Assembly (NCBI RefSeq): GCF_050948175.1
Contig: NC_135206.1
Span: 4,059,670-4,123,669, forward strand
Source of the DNA: Xylocopa sonorina
Taxonomy: Eukaryota; Arthropoda; Insecta; Hymenoptera; Apidae
Direction of reading: 5' to 3'
DNA: 64,000 nt
Positions 1-13,816 of this stretch are shown here, in pieces. The translations under genes were made by a program, and so were the position numbers. The notes under the pieces are model-generated. The model had not been told where the DNA came from. It ran no database searches and saw nothing but the letters and a program-made list of their open reading frames with translations. Numbering within the stretch: position 1 is the stretch's first letter; each line of letters starts with the position of its first letter.

Positions 1-217
1 AATTGTATCCGCGAGATTGGACAGTCCGTTGCAACAGTTTGCTTGAATGATTGAACGAATCGATTCTGCGTAATTATTCGTAGAATACCACGGTCTCAAA
101 GAGAATATACGATGGGAATAATTATGATCCCTCACGAATGGATTGTCGACGTTCTACAGGAAAGGTTCTTAGGCCAGTATTTGACTAGAAATCACCGGAG
201 AGACAAGATTTCCGAGG

Positions 218-2171
218 ATGGACACTGCTCAGTACGAATACTTGCGACTTAATAAGTACCTTCTGTTTGCAATCGGTACGTGGCCTTATCAAACTGTTCT
301 GCAAAGGATTTTCGTTGGGATTATTTTCATTTCGATCATTTCCACTCAAGTGATTGTACAGGTATCAATTGAAATGATTTGCTTCTTATCTACTATTCGC
401 GATACTTAGTGTACCTTGTTGCTTGTGTGTCCTGTTTAAAGAGATTACGTGACGTTTACAGATCGGTGGGATGATTACAGCCATGGTCGATGGTGATATC
501 GAATCGTTTTTAGAAAGTTTCGCACCAGTCACCATTAGTCTAATGTGTCTCGCTAAGTATATCAATTTCTTTTACAATTTTGACCAGGTACGTCCGTCAC
601 GTTTCCGGTATCGACGTTAACGTTAATGTTCATCTGTAATCGCATAGATGAAGCGTTTGTTGGATATAATGCAAGAAGACTGGAAAATATACACGAAGAC
701 TAAAAACGAATTCGACATTTTTTGTGAACAATACGCGGTCGGAAGAAAGCTCACCACTACTCTCGCAAGTAAGGTGGTTTTCTAATTTCTTTTCCATCAG
801 TAAATATGGATGCTTTATATGAATGTTGGTATATAAAAATTTCTGACAAAAAGTAGCTAAAAAGCAAAATAACAGCTTTTTTATTTGGGTTAATAACACC
901 GTTCGCGGCGATGCCACTGCTGCTCAATGCAGCTGACGCTTTAGGACTGTGCAACTTATCCGACAATAGACCGCTGGCGTTTCGAGTTGAACATTTCCTG
1001 GACGTGGATAAATATTACTACCCTCTTTTGGTACACTCGTACTTTGGTACCGTAGCATACACCGCGATTGTTGTAGCTATCAATTCGATAATAGCTGTAT
1101 ACGTCAGACACGAATGCGGACTCTGCGAAATTTTGAGGTAATCCTAACTACTAGTCCTCAACGTAGCTTTTGGTGCTGTTACACGGAACCTTCCTCTATG
1201 TAAAAAGTCCTAATTGTTTAGAATCAAACTAGAAAAATTCGTGGAAGATGACAGTATGGACATAAATCTACATCCCGACAAGCACGAAGACAGATGGTAT
1301 CGAAATGCCAGGGAGTGTGTACTGTTGCACAAACACATAATCGAGTCAGTACTACTAGCTATCTAAAATTACTCTCAAAGGGTAGTAAAATGAAAAAACG
1401 TATATTGAAATGAAATAAAAATATCGATCTTTCCATCTCATGTTCGCTAACGAAGATTCGCAAAGATACTCGAGGATGCAAACACAACGTCTTACTTGCT
1501 TCAGTTAGGATTGAACATGATCTGCGTGAGCTTCACACAGTTTCAGGTCGGTTTCGATTGTAATCGTGCTACAACTGGAAATGAAATATTCAGTGATTGC
1601 TTCCTTTATAATTAGGCGGTAATAAATTTAGAAGACCCAGCCATGGTCCTCAGATACGTTTCAGTTTCCATTTGCTTGTTGTGCGATCTTCTGTTTGTAA
1701 GCTGGCCTGGGCAACAATTATCAGATTATACCGAGCGTATCTTTCGATATACGTAAGAATTTCTTTTTACTTGATTACCTCGAACAGCAACAGCTTGTAT
1801 TGATTTTATTTTAACGAAGGCTTGGACGAAGAAACGATACTGTTCAAAATTAAGAATTCAGAGATGCGTGCATGTTTTCAGGACAGATGGCAAATGGTAT
1901 CAATCGTCAATTAATTGTAGGAAACTTTTAATGATAATGCTATCAAAGAGTGTAGCACCTTTGAAACTAACAGCTTGCAAGCTCTACACTTTAAATTTAG
2001 AGAGTTTCAGTGCGGTAAGATTTGCGTCACGTTTCCATCATTACTTACGTCTTTCTAGATTGTAATAATCTGTTTTTTTAATTTTTTCGATTTTTACATT
2101 TTTATTGGGACTTGTTTAAGGTTGCACGAACGTCATTCTCTTACACCATGGTTCTATGCTCCCTTCAATAA
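218..2171 (+). CDS. Odorant receptor (insect 7tm_6 family), complete, 9 exons
   Basis: Predicted odorant-gated channel subunit that would work with Orco in sensory neuron membranes. Exons: 218-361, 462-587, 648-768, 876-1137, 1222-1344, 1456-1546, 1616-1752, 1882-2014, 2121-2171. All introns are GT-AG and phases match, giving 395 residues, the usual length for the family. The family signature lies in the last three exons: TDGKWYQSS near residue 336, the SRKLL-like segment CRKLLMIML, then LESFSA, and a short final exon reading VARTSFSYTMVL before the stop. HIIEFAKILEDA is formed across the exon 5/6 junction, which supports the choice of donor at 1345 (gtcagt). Hydrophobic segments are spaced as in 7TM receptors. 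The start is the first ATG followed by the typical NKYLL...GTWP opening. Hymenopteran ORs usually sit in tandem arrays; only one copy is visible, so relatives may lie to the left. The ligand cannot be inferred. Confidence 0.9.
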
Positions 2172-4213
2172 TTATCCGAACGATGATTTATACATCCAAC
2201 GTTCATTGATACCAAAAGAAGTGTATTTTATAAAGAAAACTTATTATGTACTTGAAACAAAAATAGAGCAACCGATGTTATACTTCTTGTTACTTTTTAT
2301 TATTTTCCGAAGGAATTCTGAGAGATTCTGAAATCATTAAATGCTCGAAAAAAATCGTATCATACGTCTGGTGTACCATATGGTTTCCAGGGATCGATTC
2401 CTTTTCGAGAAAAATAGATTGTCGACACCGGAAAACGGCAACACCGATCTATCACGAGCCCGGCACGTGCCACACCTCCCACCTGGGCTTAATTGATTTT
2501 CGTTCACCTATCTATTGAACAAGTCATTCGAATGTCGATCGAAACTTGTTAACGACTCAGCGCGTAGCACAAGGTACATACAGGGGTCATCGGGAAGCAA
2601 TTTTAATCATCGAAGGGTGAAATGAATTCATTCGTAGGTTTTAACTGGGGTGTTCGAGAGTAGAGGACTCGACAACGCAACCTTCCCTCACCAATTAGCA
2701 TGTTACCGAGTAAATTACGTCCTTGCTGGGTTAACGGACTCGAATCCTCGGAAGGACTGCCCGTTCACGTTCGAGTGCTCTCGAGACAGGGTCTTTTTTT
2801 CTCTACCCGATCGGTCGGTGCTCTTTATCCTTAAATCTGCCGCGTTCACCAGGGTAACACCTTGCAGCTCCTTTCGTCATGCGTCCCAGTTGCTCGTTGG
2901 CGTAGGGCACGCGCCGTGTCTGGGACCAGGGGCCCCTTCTTACCAGGGGTAGATCCCGCTCCAAGATGGATATCTCTAATTGTCTCAAGGCGATTCGCCT
3001 TCGAGGAACGGCCGTTGCATTCCGATAATTTTCCTTCCATTTCGCCGTCGTTTTCCTTGCGACCAATCGCGCGGTTAATTAAATTAATTACGGTTAATTC
3101 TCTTCGTGGAATTTTAGTTGCGGACAAAGTTGTCGGAGTTAGTATTAGTCGTTTTTACCTTGTAACTTGTTAACGATAGCGTGATACCAATATCAGTGTA
3201 ACGGATATGTAATAAAATGTATGGATACCGAATGTACCATGACGATTCGCGTGTCTGTGTAAGTATACCGGCTACTCTTTGTTTTCACTTCCTCGCTGAC
3301 TTCTTTTTATTCGCACCGACGAATAAGTTACGCATATTACATGCAATTACTATATTTCCGCAGCCTCCATTATAAAGGCATCTGTCGTTCAACCGAAATG
3401 GAGGAGCGTAGCGATGAAAGTCTGTTGCAGCGTTTCCTCCAAACGATACCGGGACCGGAAAATCGGAAATTCGAAATAAATTATCACCGTGGAATGCATC
3501 GTCACCCCGTACCCCCCGTTTTCTATCGCAACGCGTACACTCCCTCCCATTCGTCCGTTATCTAAATCAACAGGTACTCCTTTCCCCTGTTCTCCAGGAA
3601 GCGTTCAGCTCCTGTGTAGACGGCCGACGCAGGATAAAGGGCCCGGCGCAGGAAAGGAAAAACGAAAAAGAGCCCGCGAGCCGCCGGTGGTGGTGGTGGG
3701 TTCCTACGGGGTAAAGCGGTGTCTGCGAAGACGAGGAGAGGGTAGATGCAGAAGTAGCCAGAATGGGCCACCAGGTGCACCTATAGAATGGACATAAAAC
3801 GAAGTGGGAACCATATGTTGATGCGCTGAAGGACGCGGCACGCGCCACACTCAAACTTGAGCCTTTACATCGCGAGGATCGCTGACTCCTCTCTCTATTA
3901 TCGCTGTCGCTAGTGTTGCTAGAACGATGACAGGGCCATCGAGGCTCTATCCATACCCGATTACGTGATTCCACCGTGTTTCTGCTGGATTTCTCGAGGA
4001 TACGACACCTCGACGGTAACATTTCTAGCGACGATGACGATACGCCATTGGGAACGATGATCATTAGATTAGTTTGGTGTAACGTGAGGGGACACCGACA
4101 GTGATTGGCAGTGAAATCGAGTGGCTTTGCGGACGAATACATGTGAAACGAGTTCATGAAATGCGAGTGATATTTAATCGCAGGAAAAGATAAAACTGGC
4201 AATCGTAAAGAAA
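2172..4213. other. Intergenic: odorant receptor to cato-like gene
   Basis: About 2 kb without a convincing gene. The receptor's 3' UTR must start here; I saw no clear AATAAA close to the stop. Open frames at 2650-3173 and 3489-3797, and a 254-codon minus-strand frame at 3567-4331, have no domain, use CpG-rich codons and overlap each other, so I read them as chance. At 3072-3107 there is a run of TTAATTA/GGTTAATT sites that could bind homeodomain proteins. The part nearest 4214 should hold the 5' UTR and promoter of the cato-like gene. Confidence 0.6.
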
Positions 4214-5123
4214 ATGGCTCTTCTGTCAAATCATCACGAGTACCCAATCCCGAATGAGATGATAACAACGACGTATCCAAGTTCAACGAGGAGTAATGAC
4301 ACTTTGTATCCTTCGCCGTACAATTCCCCAAGTTACGAGACCATCAAAGTTCCGTACGGAGAGAACTACCCGCAGAAAGGTGAGATCACCCCGCGAAAAG
4401 AAGCAGAGGCGATCAATTATGGCAAGGAGATTGTTGCGAGATATTCGAGGACACCAGAGACATACGACAGAAGCTCTTTTAGCGTTCTGACACCTGTAAC
4501 ACCTCAGAGGTAAGTGCGCCTCGGTTTCGAGAACCATACGAGGAAGGATCTCACGAGATTCGTTGCAGTTTCAACAGATACGAGTCACAGCATACGATAA
4601 GCCACAATGCTTCACCAGGATCGATGCTACACGAGGACAATTCCGTGGAATATCATCCGCCAGCTTATTGCTACGAAACGCCGCCTCAGGAGCAAAAGTT
4701 TCAATCCCTTGAAGGCGGGGAGTCGATGCAAATGATGGCCGATCAGCGGAGGAACTGTTGGGAACCTGTTACATCCGCACAGGTAAGCAAAAGACTTGTT
4801 CTCGGTGAAGGGGTTGATACTGACGATCCCTTGGCCATTTTTAGAAGCAAATATCACCTACTAACAGCCCTCGGAAAGGAAGACGCCGATCCAGAGACAT
4901 ACCACCATCGCCGAGCGTGTTGAAGCGTCGCCGTTTGGCTGCAAATGCACGCGAAAGGCGTCGCATGAATGGTTTGAACGACGCATTCGATAAATTACGC
5001 GAGGTTGTGCCTAGCCTTGGAGCTGATCACAAGCTGAGCAAATTCGAGACGTTGCAAATGGCACAAACCTACATAGCGGCGCTGTGCGATCTTCTTCAAA
5101 GGCACGATGAAAAGTGGCAATGA
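4214..5123 (+). CDS. cato: Atonal-family proneural bHLH factor, Cato-like, 3 exons
   Basis: Transcription factor expected to bind E-boxes as a heterodimer with Daughterless in sensory precursors. Exons 4214-4509, 4569-4782 and 4845-5123 join in frame to 262 residues. The N-terminal 195 residues are rich in Ser, Pro, Tyr and Thr and carry no domain I recognise. The bHLH domain fills the C-terminus (about 196-258): basic region KRRRLAANARERRRMNGLN, helix 1, a loop with VVPSLGADHKLSK, then helix 2 with FETLQMAQTYIAALCDLL. MNGLN, REVVP and ALCDLL agree better with Drosophila Cato as I remember it than with Ato or Amos. The two introns contrast with the single-exon relative at 16480. The start is the first ATG of the open frame. 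It could also be annotated as a generic atonal-like gene; family certain, paralogue name probable. Confidence 0.9.
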
Positions 5124-5903
5124 TCCGATCAGTGAAATTGCACAGTGATCATCTTTGATAGTAATTCTGCAACGAATTCCGATATTTGTAACCTTCGGAT
5201 AGTTCGACGTAATGTAAGATAATTAAACTTGAAGTTGCATCAGAGTATGCAGGAGGGTGATTGGAAGTGATCCATCGATTAACTTTAATTATCGTTAAGT
5301 ATCGTAAGTAGCTACGAAAATGTAAAATAGAATATAACGAATGTCTTTACTTTTATTCATCCTTTAATTTTTTACGAGCGTGTAATGTGTGTTGTAGTGT
5401 TAACGAGATTTGATTTGCATGTAATCTATCGTTGTATCGTTGGTCACAAATCATACACGATCAAAGACGGCTAATAGTCCAAAGAAATATTTGCGAAACC
5501 ATAAGTGCATTGGATTTATTATTTAATTGAGTGTAAGAGTGAGGACGATGAGTTATAAATGCTAGTGAATTATGTACGTTTATTAATATATATCTTTATA
5601 CCATATTTATCGTGTAGCTAGTCAGGGATATTTTGAAAAGCGACTTCAAAATTCGTACGACTTGGAACGATAACTTTTCGAACCGTCCATTAGTAGGATA
5701 AGCATCGTACGAAGCCAAAGAATGATTGTATGTAACGAAGAACAATCATGTACGTTTATTAATATATCTTAAAAGTGATAATTTATAGTTAAGTAACGTA
5801 ACGCTAGATAGATGCCGAACTTGCGGTAATATTTATAATTATTTAATAGACTAAGAGACAAAGATTGACGAAACTGATGTGAATGTAAAATATTGTAAAT
5901 AAA
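5124..5903 (+). other. Probable 3' UTR of the cato-like gene
   Basis: AT-rich sequence, unlike the CpG-rich DNA beyond about 6 kb, follows the stop at 5123. It ends near an AATAAA at 5898-5903. It contains a direct repeat, ATGTACGTTTATTAATATAT, at 5572-5591 and 5748-5767. The extent is inferred from composition and the poly(A) signal only. Confidence 0.5.
5898..5903 (+). terminator. Candidate poly(A) signal AATAAA (cato-like gene)
   Basis: AATAAA in an AT-rich stretch about 775 bases after the stop codon. It is the best-placed signal before the composition turns CpG-rich. Confidence 0.4.
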
Positions 5904-8787
5904 GTACCCGAATATTCAAACGAATCAACATCACGCAAGAAGTTTCCCTGGAAATTTTCCAAACATCATAAAATGAAAAGGGTTGAAAAGAAAGGTGGGC
6001 GGTGATCGGATGGAAAGAAAGGGACGACAGTGATCGGTAACCCTTTACCAGAGGGTAGATTGGCAAGTTTGGAAGAGAAAATTTCCGTTTCGAAAAGTGT
6101 GGGTGGATAGCTGAGCACGTGCCTTACAATAGAACTCGTTAGCGGTTTCTCGTGTTTATTCTATTTCTCTCTTTCTCCAAACGAAGATCCATCTTTCTGT
6201 AGCAAATAAGAATTCCTTTGAATCCCAGCTGCCTGGTAATTAGTGAGCACTAATTATAATGACAGACCCGATTCCGTGTGATCGAGTTAGCGACCAGAAC
6301 GAAGGTTGCCAAAGGAGTGGAATCGTGAAATTTGCGGAAAAGACAACACGTTCGAGCGCTGTCTTCGGAATAAGCGAGAAGAAAAGTCCCGAAACGAATC
6401 TGCCCGTGTGCAGAGTTCGATTTTGGGCGTGACCAAAGATAGTCGAGTTTTCGAAATTGCTATTTCAGGTAAAGTTCGTGCCGCCAGTGATCTTCCTCGT
6501 CGGTTTATTTGAAGCTACGAAACAGGAATCTTGCCACTTCTCGCTGATTTCTTGGTAAATTTTCTCCGCTACTAAGAGAAGTCGTTTACTCGAAACAATT
6601 AAAATGTCTCGCGTTTCGATACGATTCGAAAGTTAGAACTGCGACGAAAGGGCGGTTTCAGGGTTAAACTTGCACACGACCAAAGAATCTCCAGGAAAAA
6701 TTACTCCCTTATTACTGGAACGTGTTGTTCGATAACGAGCCGTAGCCGCTGTTCTATGCCCAAGTTCGAAAGGAAGGGCGATTCGTTCCAGACTGCGAGA
6801 CCATCGAACGGGCCATCGAGGACTTTGCGACACCTCGCTACCCTTATGGTGTCAAAGGCAACACCCTAGACGGAATTACGATTCCAGCCACCTGACACCG
6901 TGTCGAAAGATTTTGCCACCGCTCTCTTTCTCTACGGATCGACCGCAGAACTCGTTAACCCCTTCTGTGATTAAAACGCTCGTTGACCGATCTGAAGGGA
7001 TGGGGGTTTCTTGCTCGAGAATCTACGGTTGCCTAGCTTCGGAAGAACAACGCCGCCAAAATTCGTCTCGAAGACTCCCATGGCGCCACGTTTCTCTACA
7101 TTCCACTACGTTGCGTTACTTGGGAAGTTCACAGCGATTACCAAAAATTAATCAATAATAGCAAAAGGTGGGGTGTACCGTGACGTTTCTCAGGCACTTT
7201 CCGATGGAATTGCGGCAATGTAATGGAGGAATTAACACCATCGTCCCTCTGTGCACGAAATATATTTCGCACTGAACTAGAATTTTACATGCTGAATGAA
7301 CAGCATACACGTTCACGAATAGCAGATATTCGTACTCACACAACACAAGGGAGATGGTTTTCGCTCACACGTCATTTAACCAAATTATTTTTTTGCTCGC
7401 TCAAAGATTTCATTGAGTGATGGCTTTTTTTTTTTTGAGTGTGTAAAGAGGGAACCCAGACCAATGGTCACTGCCATTCGGGCCTGTGATTCACACACTC
7501 GGATGACGATGATGACGCGGACACTTGGGTGAGACACAAGAGCCGTACACGGAAATGGAAGGGAGACGGACGAAGGAAGGGAAGAAGTATTGCGAGAACA
7601 TTGGAATGCCGTTCGCTATGTTTGCAAACGTCACGGACCCCACCGAGTAACAACGACCGCGATTCTCTATTATATACTAACCAGTATCTCGATCGAGTAC
7701 TTACGAGAAAGTTACAACTTTTACGACATCTGTATACCGCGCTGAAAAACATTCCTACAATTGTTAGCCTATCGTTAGGGGCAATGATAAGCAACCGATA
7801 AGACTACACATTGTACTCAATAATAGCACTATCGGTGTAATGAAAAAAAGGAATAAAAGCGAAATAAATTCGGCTAGGGGAGAAGGGATCACGCGGTGAA
7901 AATGTCTCGTCTGTTATTTTGCAACAACTGACGCTACACCTCGAAGAATTCTAATTATGCGGGAACGAATGAGAACGAGTCGATTGGGGTTGAAAAAGCG
8001 CGAAAAAGAATAGGATGAAAGGGAGGGGCATACGAAACTCGCATTGAAAGGGAAGCAACCATTTTTTTCTAAAAATGTGAAAGTCGCACAGTGGCATAAT
8101 TCGTTTTCTGTTGCCGTTTGCGGTTATCGTACGAGAGCGCAACTGGATATTAGGAATCCTTGGGATGATCACTCTAATCGAAGCGCAATTTAGACGACGC
8201 TTTCAGCAGACCGTGTGCCACCGCAGACTTTAGGGAGGCGGCGGTGGTTAAGGGTGGAAAGAAAAATGTTCGTGTCGATACACGCGCTTGTGAAATGATC
8301 ATTTCTATTACACTAACAGTGAAAAGACTTTCAACTATAGATTTTATAATAATGTTAAAAAATGGCAGATGCGTCGCTACCGAAGAAGCATTGCCTGATT
8401 AAAATTCGGCGGAACCGTAGAATCATGCGTCCGACTGTTCGTATAAATTATTGGCTCGACATCGATTCCTCGGAGCTGTAATTTTGTTACCGTTTGTCAT
8501 TGAACACGTACCATCGTATTACTGGGGCACAGCACGCGCCCTGTCCGAAATATGGCGAACAGATGACCACGATGAATGCCCTGAAAACAGTAGGTGCATT
8601 CACGTAGGCATCGTTCCGTGGAGGATGATGCCAGAATTACTGGAAGATGAATAAGTTTCGTGTGTCAAACAAGTGTTCCGAACTGATCGAACGAGATTCA
8701 GAAGAATAAAATAGGAATTGCTTCGCCAAAAGAACAACGCTCGTTATAAAACAATTTTGAACGGTCGATCCCCAGTCTAGACAGCGT

Positions 8788-8825
8788 TGCACTGGGCAAT
8801 TAGGAGGTAATTAATCCCCTGTGCA
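8788..8825. repeat. Imperfect palindrome with paired TAAT cores
   Basis: TGCAC (8788-8792) is complementary to GTGCA (8821-8825), GGG (794-796 of that line) to CCC, and AATTA (8798-8802) to TAATT (8808-8812), leaving a five-base centre. TAAT followed by CC at 8812-8817 also resembles an Otd/Bicoid site. Could be a paired homeodomain site or a chance hairpin. Confidence 0.4.
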
Positions 8826-9402
8826 CCTCGTTTATACGTAGCAGCCAGTTTCAAAGCACGGTCATGGTTCGACGGTCAGGATGTAACCGATGCAACAGAT
8901 GACACCGGCTTCTCGATGCCACCACCCAAGCTATCACTACGCCAGGGATACCGCATTTATTCTCCGCCCCATAGACTCGTGCCATGTGGCTCGTCCCCTC
9001 GTCCACGTGGAACCATCTTCCGACACGTCATCGGTATACCTAATTTACGATCGTGCGGCACTCTCTTCCGAACAGATACGTATATATATACCTTTTGACT
9101 TTGGCGAACCCAAAGGAACCTATGAGTACGTACAACGGGGTGCGATAAAACCAGCAACCCCGAAGCTGGTCGCGTTCCGAGAGCTTATCTCGTCGGGGTT
9201 AAGTCGCGTGTATCCAAAGCCAAGTACCGTACACGAAGCCTGGTATAACGATGGCAAGTCTTTATCCTCGCTTTGTCGAGCGGCACTTCGCACAATGTCG
9301 TCGGGAGAATATTCGCGGCTACGCTCGCGACGATTCCTCGAGGTTCGACAGGAAATGTCCATTAGCGTGCCACTAGACGACGATTTATGGCACGGTACCC
9401 GT

Positions 9403-9453
9403 TTTCTTCTTCTTCTTCTTCTTCTTCTTCTTTCTTTTTTTCTTTTTTTTTTC
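9403..9453 (+). repeat. (TTC)n microsatellite grading into a T-rich tract
   Basis: About ten TTC units followed by mixed T and C runs. It produces the poly-Leu segment of a spurious open frame. Confidence 0.9.
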
Positions 9454-12400
9454 ATTCCTCTGCCTCACCACGCCGGTCTTGTTCTCGTTTATCCGACAAT
9501 TGCTACGAAAGTCGCAGTTATCAGCGAGCAACGGGCGACAGGTAACACCAGGGCTTTTCGTAGCAAGGCTCCCGAATCGTCAGGTAATTTTACAACGATG
9601 TTCCGCCACCCGTCATAAAACAGGATCAGCCGAAAATTTGTCCGGGACGTCCCGGCTAAGTGAAGTACCGTGTTCGAGCACGCATTTTCGACTACCGCTG
9701 CTCTTGCCGCCGATTGTCGACCGACCTCGAGAGGTGAAGAAACGAGAAGAAGCGAGACGATACGAGGAAGAAAAATCGACGAATCGACGGTTTGGGGGTA
9801 TACGTCTTGGCTAATATCGCAAGAACAATTACCATCGTACTTCTATATCGCGTGACAATAGAGTGGAAGAGGATTCCTCCGGTTGAGAAGCGGTACCTGT
9901 TTCTTCCCTTCGAGGTAACGATAGGTTCTTCCTCGCGTCACATGACGGTTCGCGTGGCCCTGTAATTCCGGGCATATATCCGCGGCAGGGTGTCGTCTGG
10001 CAGAAGTGTGCGGTTCGTGGCGCGAAATAACAACCCGGGAGAGGTATTATATTCCGGGGGTCCATTTATCCGCGAGGGGTAACAGAGGGTTAACAGAGTC
10101 CGCGAGTAGAAATGATCGTGTAGGTTCACGCGAACGCGAAGGGCAACCGAGGCGAATCAGCGGGGCGTGACCGAGGGGCAGGCTGGTGCAATTGCGGCCC
10201 ACGCCACGTGCCGGTCGCGTGGCACCAACCGACGAAGGGGCCCGCGATGTCGCTCGCCATCTCGTAATGTCCTATTCCGGTATGTCATGTGCGAGAGATC
10301 GTTGAGCTCACCGGAGCACGACGGCACGCGACCACGGAAGCCTCTTCTTCTTCTTCCTCTCTTTGCCTTTCTCCTTTTCCTCCTCTTTATGCGGAGCGAG
10401 CGTTCACCGCTTCGTTCGAGGGAACTTCCGATGCTCTAAACTTCTGCCGTGTCGAGCTTGACTAGCGCTATCTCAGCTTCTTCGACTTGTACGCGAGAAA
10501 ATATAAAAATGTTCATCCGTTCGAAATGGGCCTGTCATCGGCTCGTCTCTAAACGAATAGTGCAAATAGACCCGCGCGCAGAAAGTAGGAGGATGGATAC
10601 TGTTTGATTAGCGGTTGTAGCTGAAATGATTTATTACACTATGATGTTCTGAAGAGGTTCGTTTGAATCGGCAAGCTTTCTACGAGGCCCAACGAACTCT
10701 TCATTTTTTCCACTGTTCCGGTAAATAGGTCGAAAAATACTCGACATTGCTTCTAACAATGTAGAAAGTCTCGGGCAGTTTTGGACATTTAAAAGTTACG
10801 TTAGAGATGGCGAGAAATTAACGCATGAGACATCGTGACTCTTCGAAATTACGTATCCGTTGTTCTTCGTTTAGAATGTATTGCTAGTAACGGGAAGATG
10901 ATGACCGTATGATTATCTTAAGTATCGTCCTCTGTCTCCTTTCCGCACCTCTCTTCCGTCCTCCCGCTTTTCATCGCTATCAAGCTATGATTTACATTCT
11001 TTCCATTTACTGTAATACTATGCGAACGGAAATTTTGCGCATAGATGACTAATACCATGATTAGAAATCAAACTCTTCTTCATTTTTTATCGTTGCCACA
11101 AGGTAACTGTTCGAGAGAAGAAGCACGTGATAACATTCAACATCATATTTGGAACATTTTCTTCGAGTATCTACTTTCGAGTAACAACTTTCTAAAGAAA
11201 TATATGGAACGCATTCTTCATGAACGTGCTAATAATGTTTCCAAGTGAAATTTCTAGATTGACGTCTCCTCGATCATCCCGGAGTAATTTTATTCGACGT
11301 TAATTATATCGAAGGGATTACGCTGACAAAGAGTTAATACTCTCGCGTCGATAATACCATAATCCAATAATAAATCAATATTAATAGAACGACGATAGAA
11401 AATGTGAGCAAAAAAGTCGAATAATTACGTTTTTAAAACTTCCTAACGGTAAACGAGACGATCAAAAGGCTGGACATAAAGGGAAGATTAATGTGAAATC
11501 AGCACAAATGTATAATTATTCTAGAAAAAACATTGTATCGTTAAACAACACGCGTGTGATTACAAAGGAAGAGTCGATCTCGTGTAACGGCATCGTCTTT
11601 TTCGAGCATAAACGTTTACCATATATCATCGACGGCAAGAATCGCAAGATTTCCTAGAGAAATGAAAACGGAACAGAGCTTTGAACTTCTCACTGGAAAA
11701 AGCAACGAGGTGTTAAAACCGACGCTTGACTCGGAGGATTCTGCAGGACACGCGACGAGGACCCAAGCGATTTAATTCGAGCAATTTGATTTACAGCTAT
11801 CACGCGACCGTTGCGTACTCGTGGGTAACGACCCGTGCAAATGCCTTGAAGAGGATGCCGTCGATGAAGGTATATTATTCACTGTATCTACATGTGAATT
11901 CCAATGAGCCCGATGTATTTCGACCGTTACGCTCGAGACGGCTGCACTCGTTCGTGGCTAATCTATAAAATCTCCCGCCAAAACAGACCGTTCTCTCTCA
12001 ACCATGACGTATTAGTTCACTGCATACATATCTGCCTTTCTACCGACTACCATCGCTTCTGCTAAGTGAAATTTGACTCCTCCAGAGGGATAATTACGGA
12101 TACTATTTGTCATCTACCATAGCGCATTCGAGACCAAATTTTGTTCTTCTTTAGGGTGGATCGATTCCAATTTGATCCATAACTCTGACCAATGACTTAT
12201 AAATTGGCCAAAATCGCTCCACGCGAACGCTGTCATGCCCCATCGCCATTCAATTCTCGGTAACACGATCACGCGATCGATAATCTCCAGACAACCACTC
12301 CTTATATCTTGTACACAGCTATTCTGTCCCTAACGAAGAAGTTACCGCTAGAAACAGTGGGCAACGAAGACGAGCAACCAGGTTTCTTTTTATTTTACTT

Positions 12401-13816
12401 ATCGGAGAAGAGGCATCGCTCTAATTGATCCGTCTGCCATCTTTACACGTCGCTGGGTACACCTTGCCAGTAATTATACTACTCGCACTTGTCTCTCGTT
12501 TACCCTTAATTCACCAGATACACAGTTATCCCTATAATGTTAACAGCTGATCATCCGCAGAACAATATTTCGAACGCGACGACATTACACCACTGGTAGC
12601 TTCTCGAGCACCAGGGTGACGAATCGTGACGAGCGGTAATGGTCAAAGAAAAACGGGCACCTCGCTGTTTTAAGCCGCGATCATAGTAATCACTCGGGGG
12701 ACATAAATTAAAGAAGAAGGCAGCGCCTCGCTTGAGGGTCCTCCGACGAGTATCCTCGAGATGACGAAGCAAACCGTCGGAATCACTTCCTAGGTGGCGA
12801 TGGTACCAAAGCACCTGGTCACCCGTTATCCATGACCAGGATAACGTCGTTGCACCTATGATTCCTCGATTAATGCAACAAATTACTGTTTAGCGCTGAA
12901 CCTACGTGCCGGTTGAATGACCGATTTTCGAATCGATTGTACGTTTGCAACACTAGACACGGCTGTAAAAAATGGTCACGTCAACGCGCGTACATCTATC
13001 TTCCGGGGCGACGTAACGTACGGACCGTGATTTCACGGAAATGAAAACGCTCGAGGCGAATTATTACAAAAGTTTCGGTGGATTTGTTAATGCGTAACGT
13101 TCAAAGAGAACCGTGTCGAGAGAGATTCTCCGCGCTTTCTTTATATCATTTCCAGCGTTACGTGCGTTACGTCTTCCACAGAAAGATAATTGACCCTTCT
13201 GCCATCATTTACTCTTATAGAATCTGCACGATTACGTATCGTACTCGTTTCGTCCACCGAAATCAGAGAGCATATTGTTCAACGCGTGTATCGCGGGAAG
13301 GATCCATCGGGATAATGGTGAACCGGCAGTGTCGTTTTCTCTCGATCAGCTTTCTCAGACTGCAATCGTTGATACGAAACCGTTAGATGTGAGAAATTAA
13401 TGAATGTCTTCCAACTGCGCAAAATTGATTCGACGATCGACCTCGTTGCGACAAAATTTATTACTCCTGCAATTTATCCTGCGACCGTGAAATTGATCGT
13501 TTCCCATGCAGATCGCACGTGTGCGATTCGGTTCTGTACTAGAAAATGTTCGTATAGTGTTCGTTTATGGGGCAATTAACGGAAAAGCCGGATACGCTGT
13601 GAAAGATCACAAACAAAGGATGCCGTAAAGTGGTTCATTTGCGGCTGTAACAAAGTGTCAGATATGGTGCGAGCTAATCAGATGTAAATTCCAAAGTAGC
13701 CAACGCCCACGGCTGTCTACTTTTTCTACAATTAATGAGCCGTTTGTGGAAAAGGGCAGAAATTGGCAGGACTCGGCATCGTTTTGCGCCGAGGGCGCAG
13801 CTTCGGCTAAGCCTAT

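Noticed and set aside
3567..4331. 254-codon open frame on the minus strand
   Set aside because: Overlaps the start of the cato-like gene antisense, Ser/Arg-rich low information, no recognisable domain.
8890..9618. 242-codon open frame on the plus strand
   Set aside because: No domain, Leu/Phe runs come from a CTT/T-rich repeat, and the first part overlaps other open frames in CpG-rich DNA.
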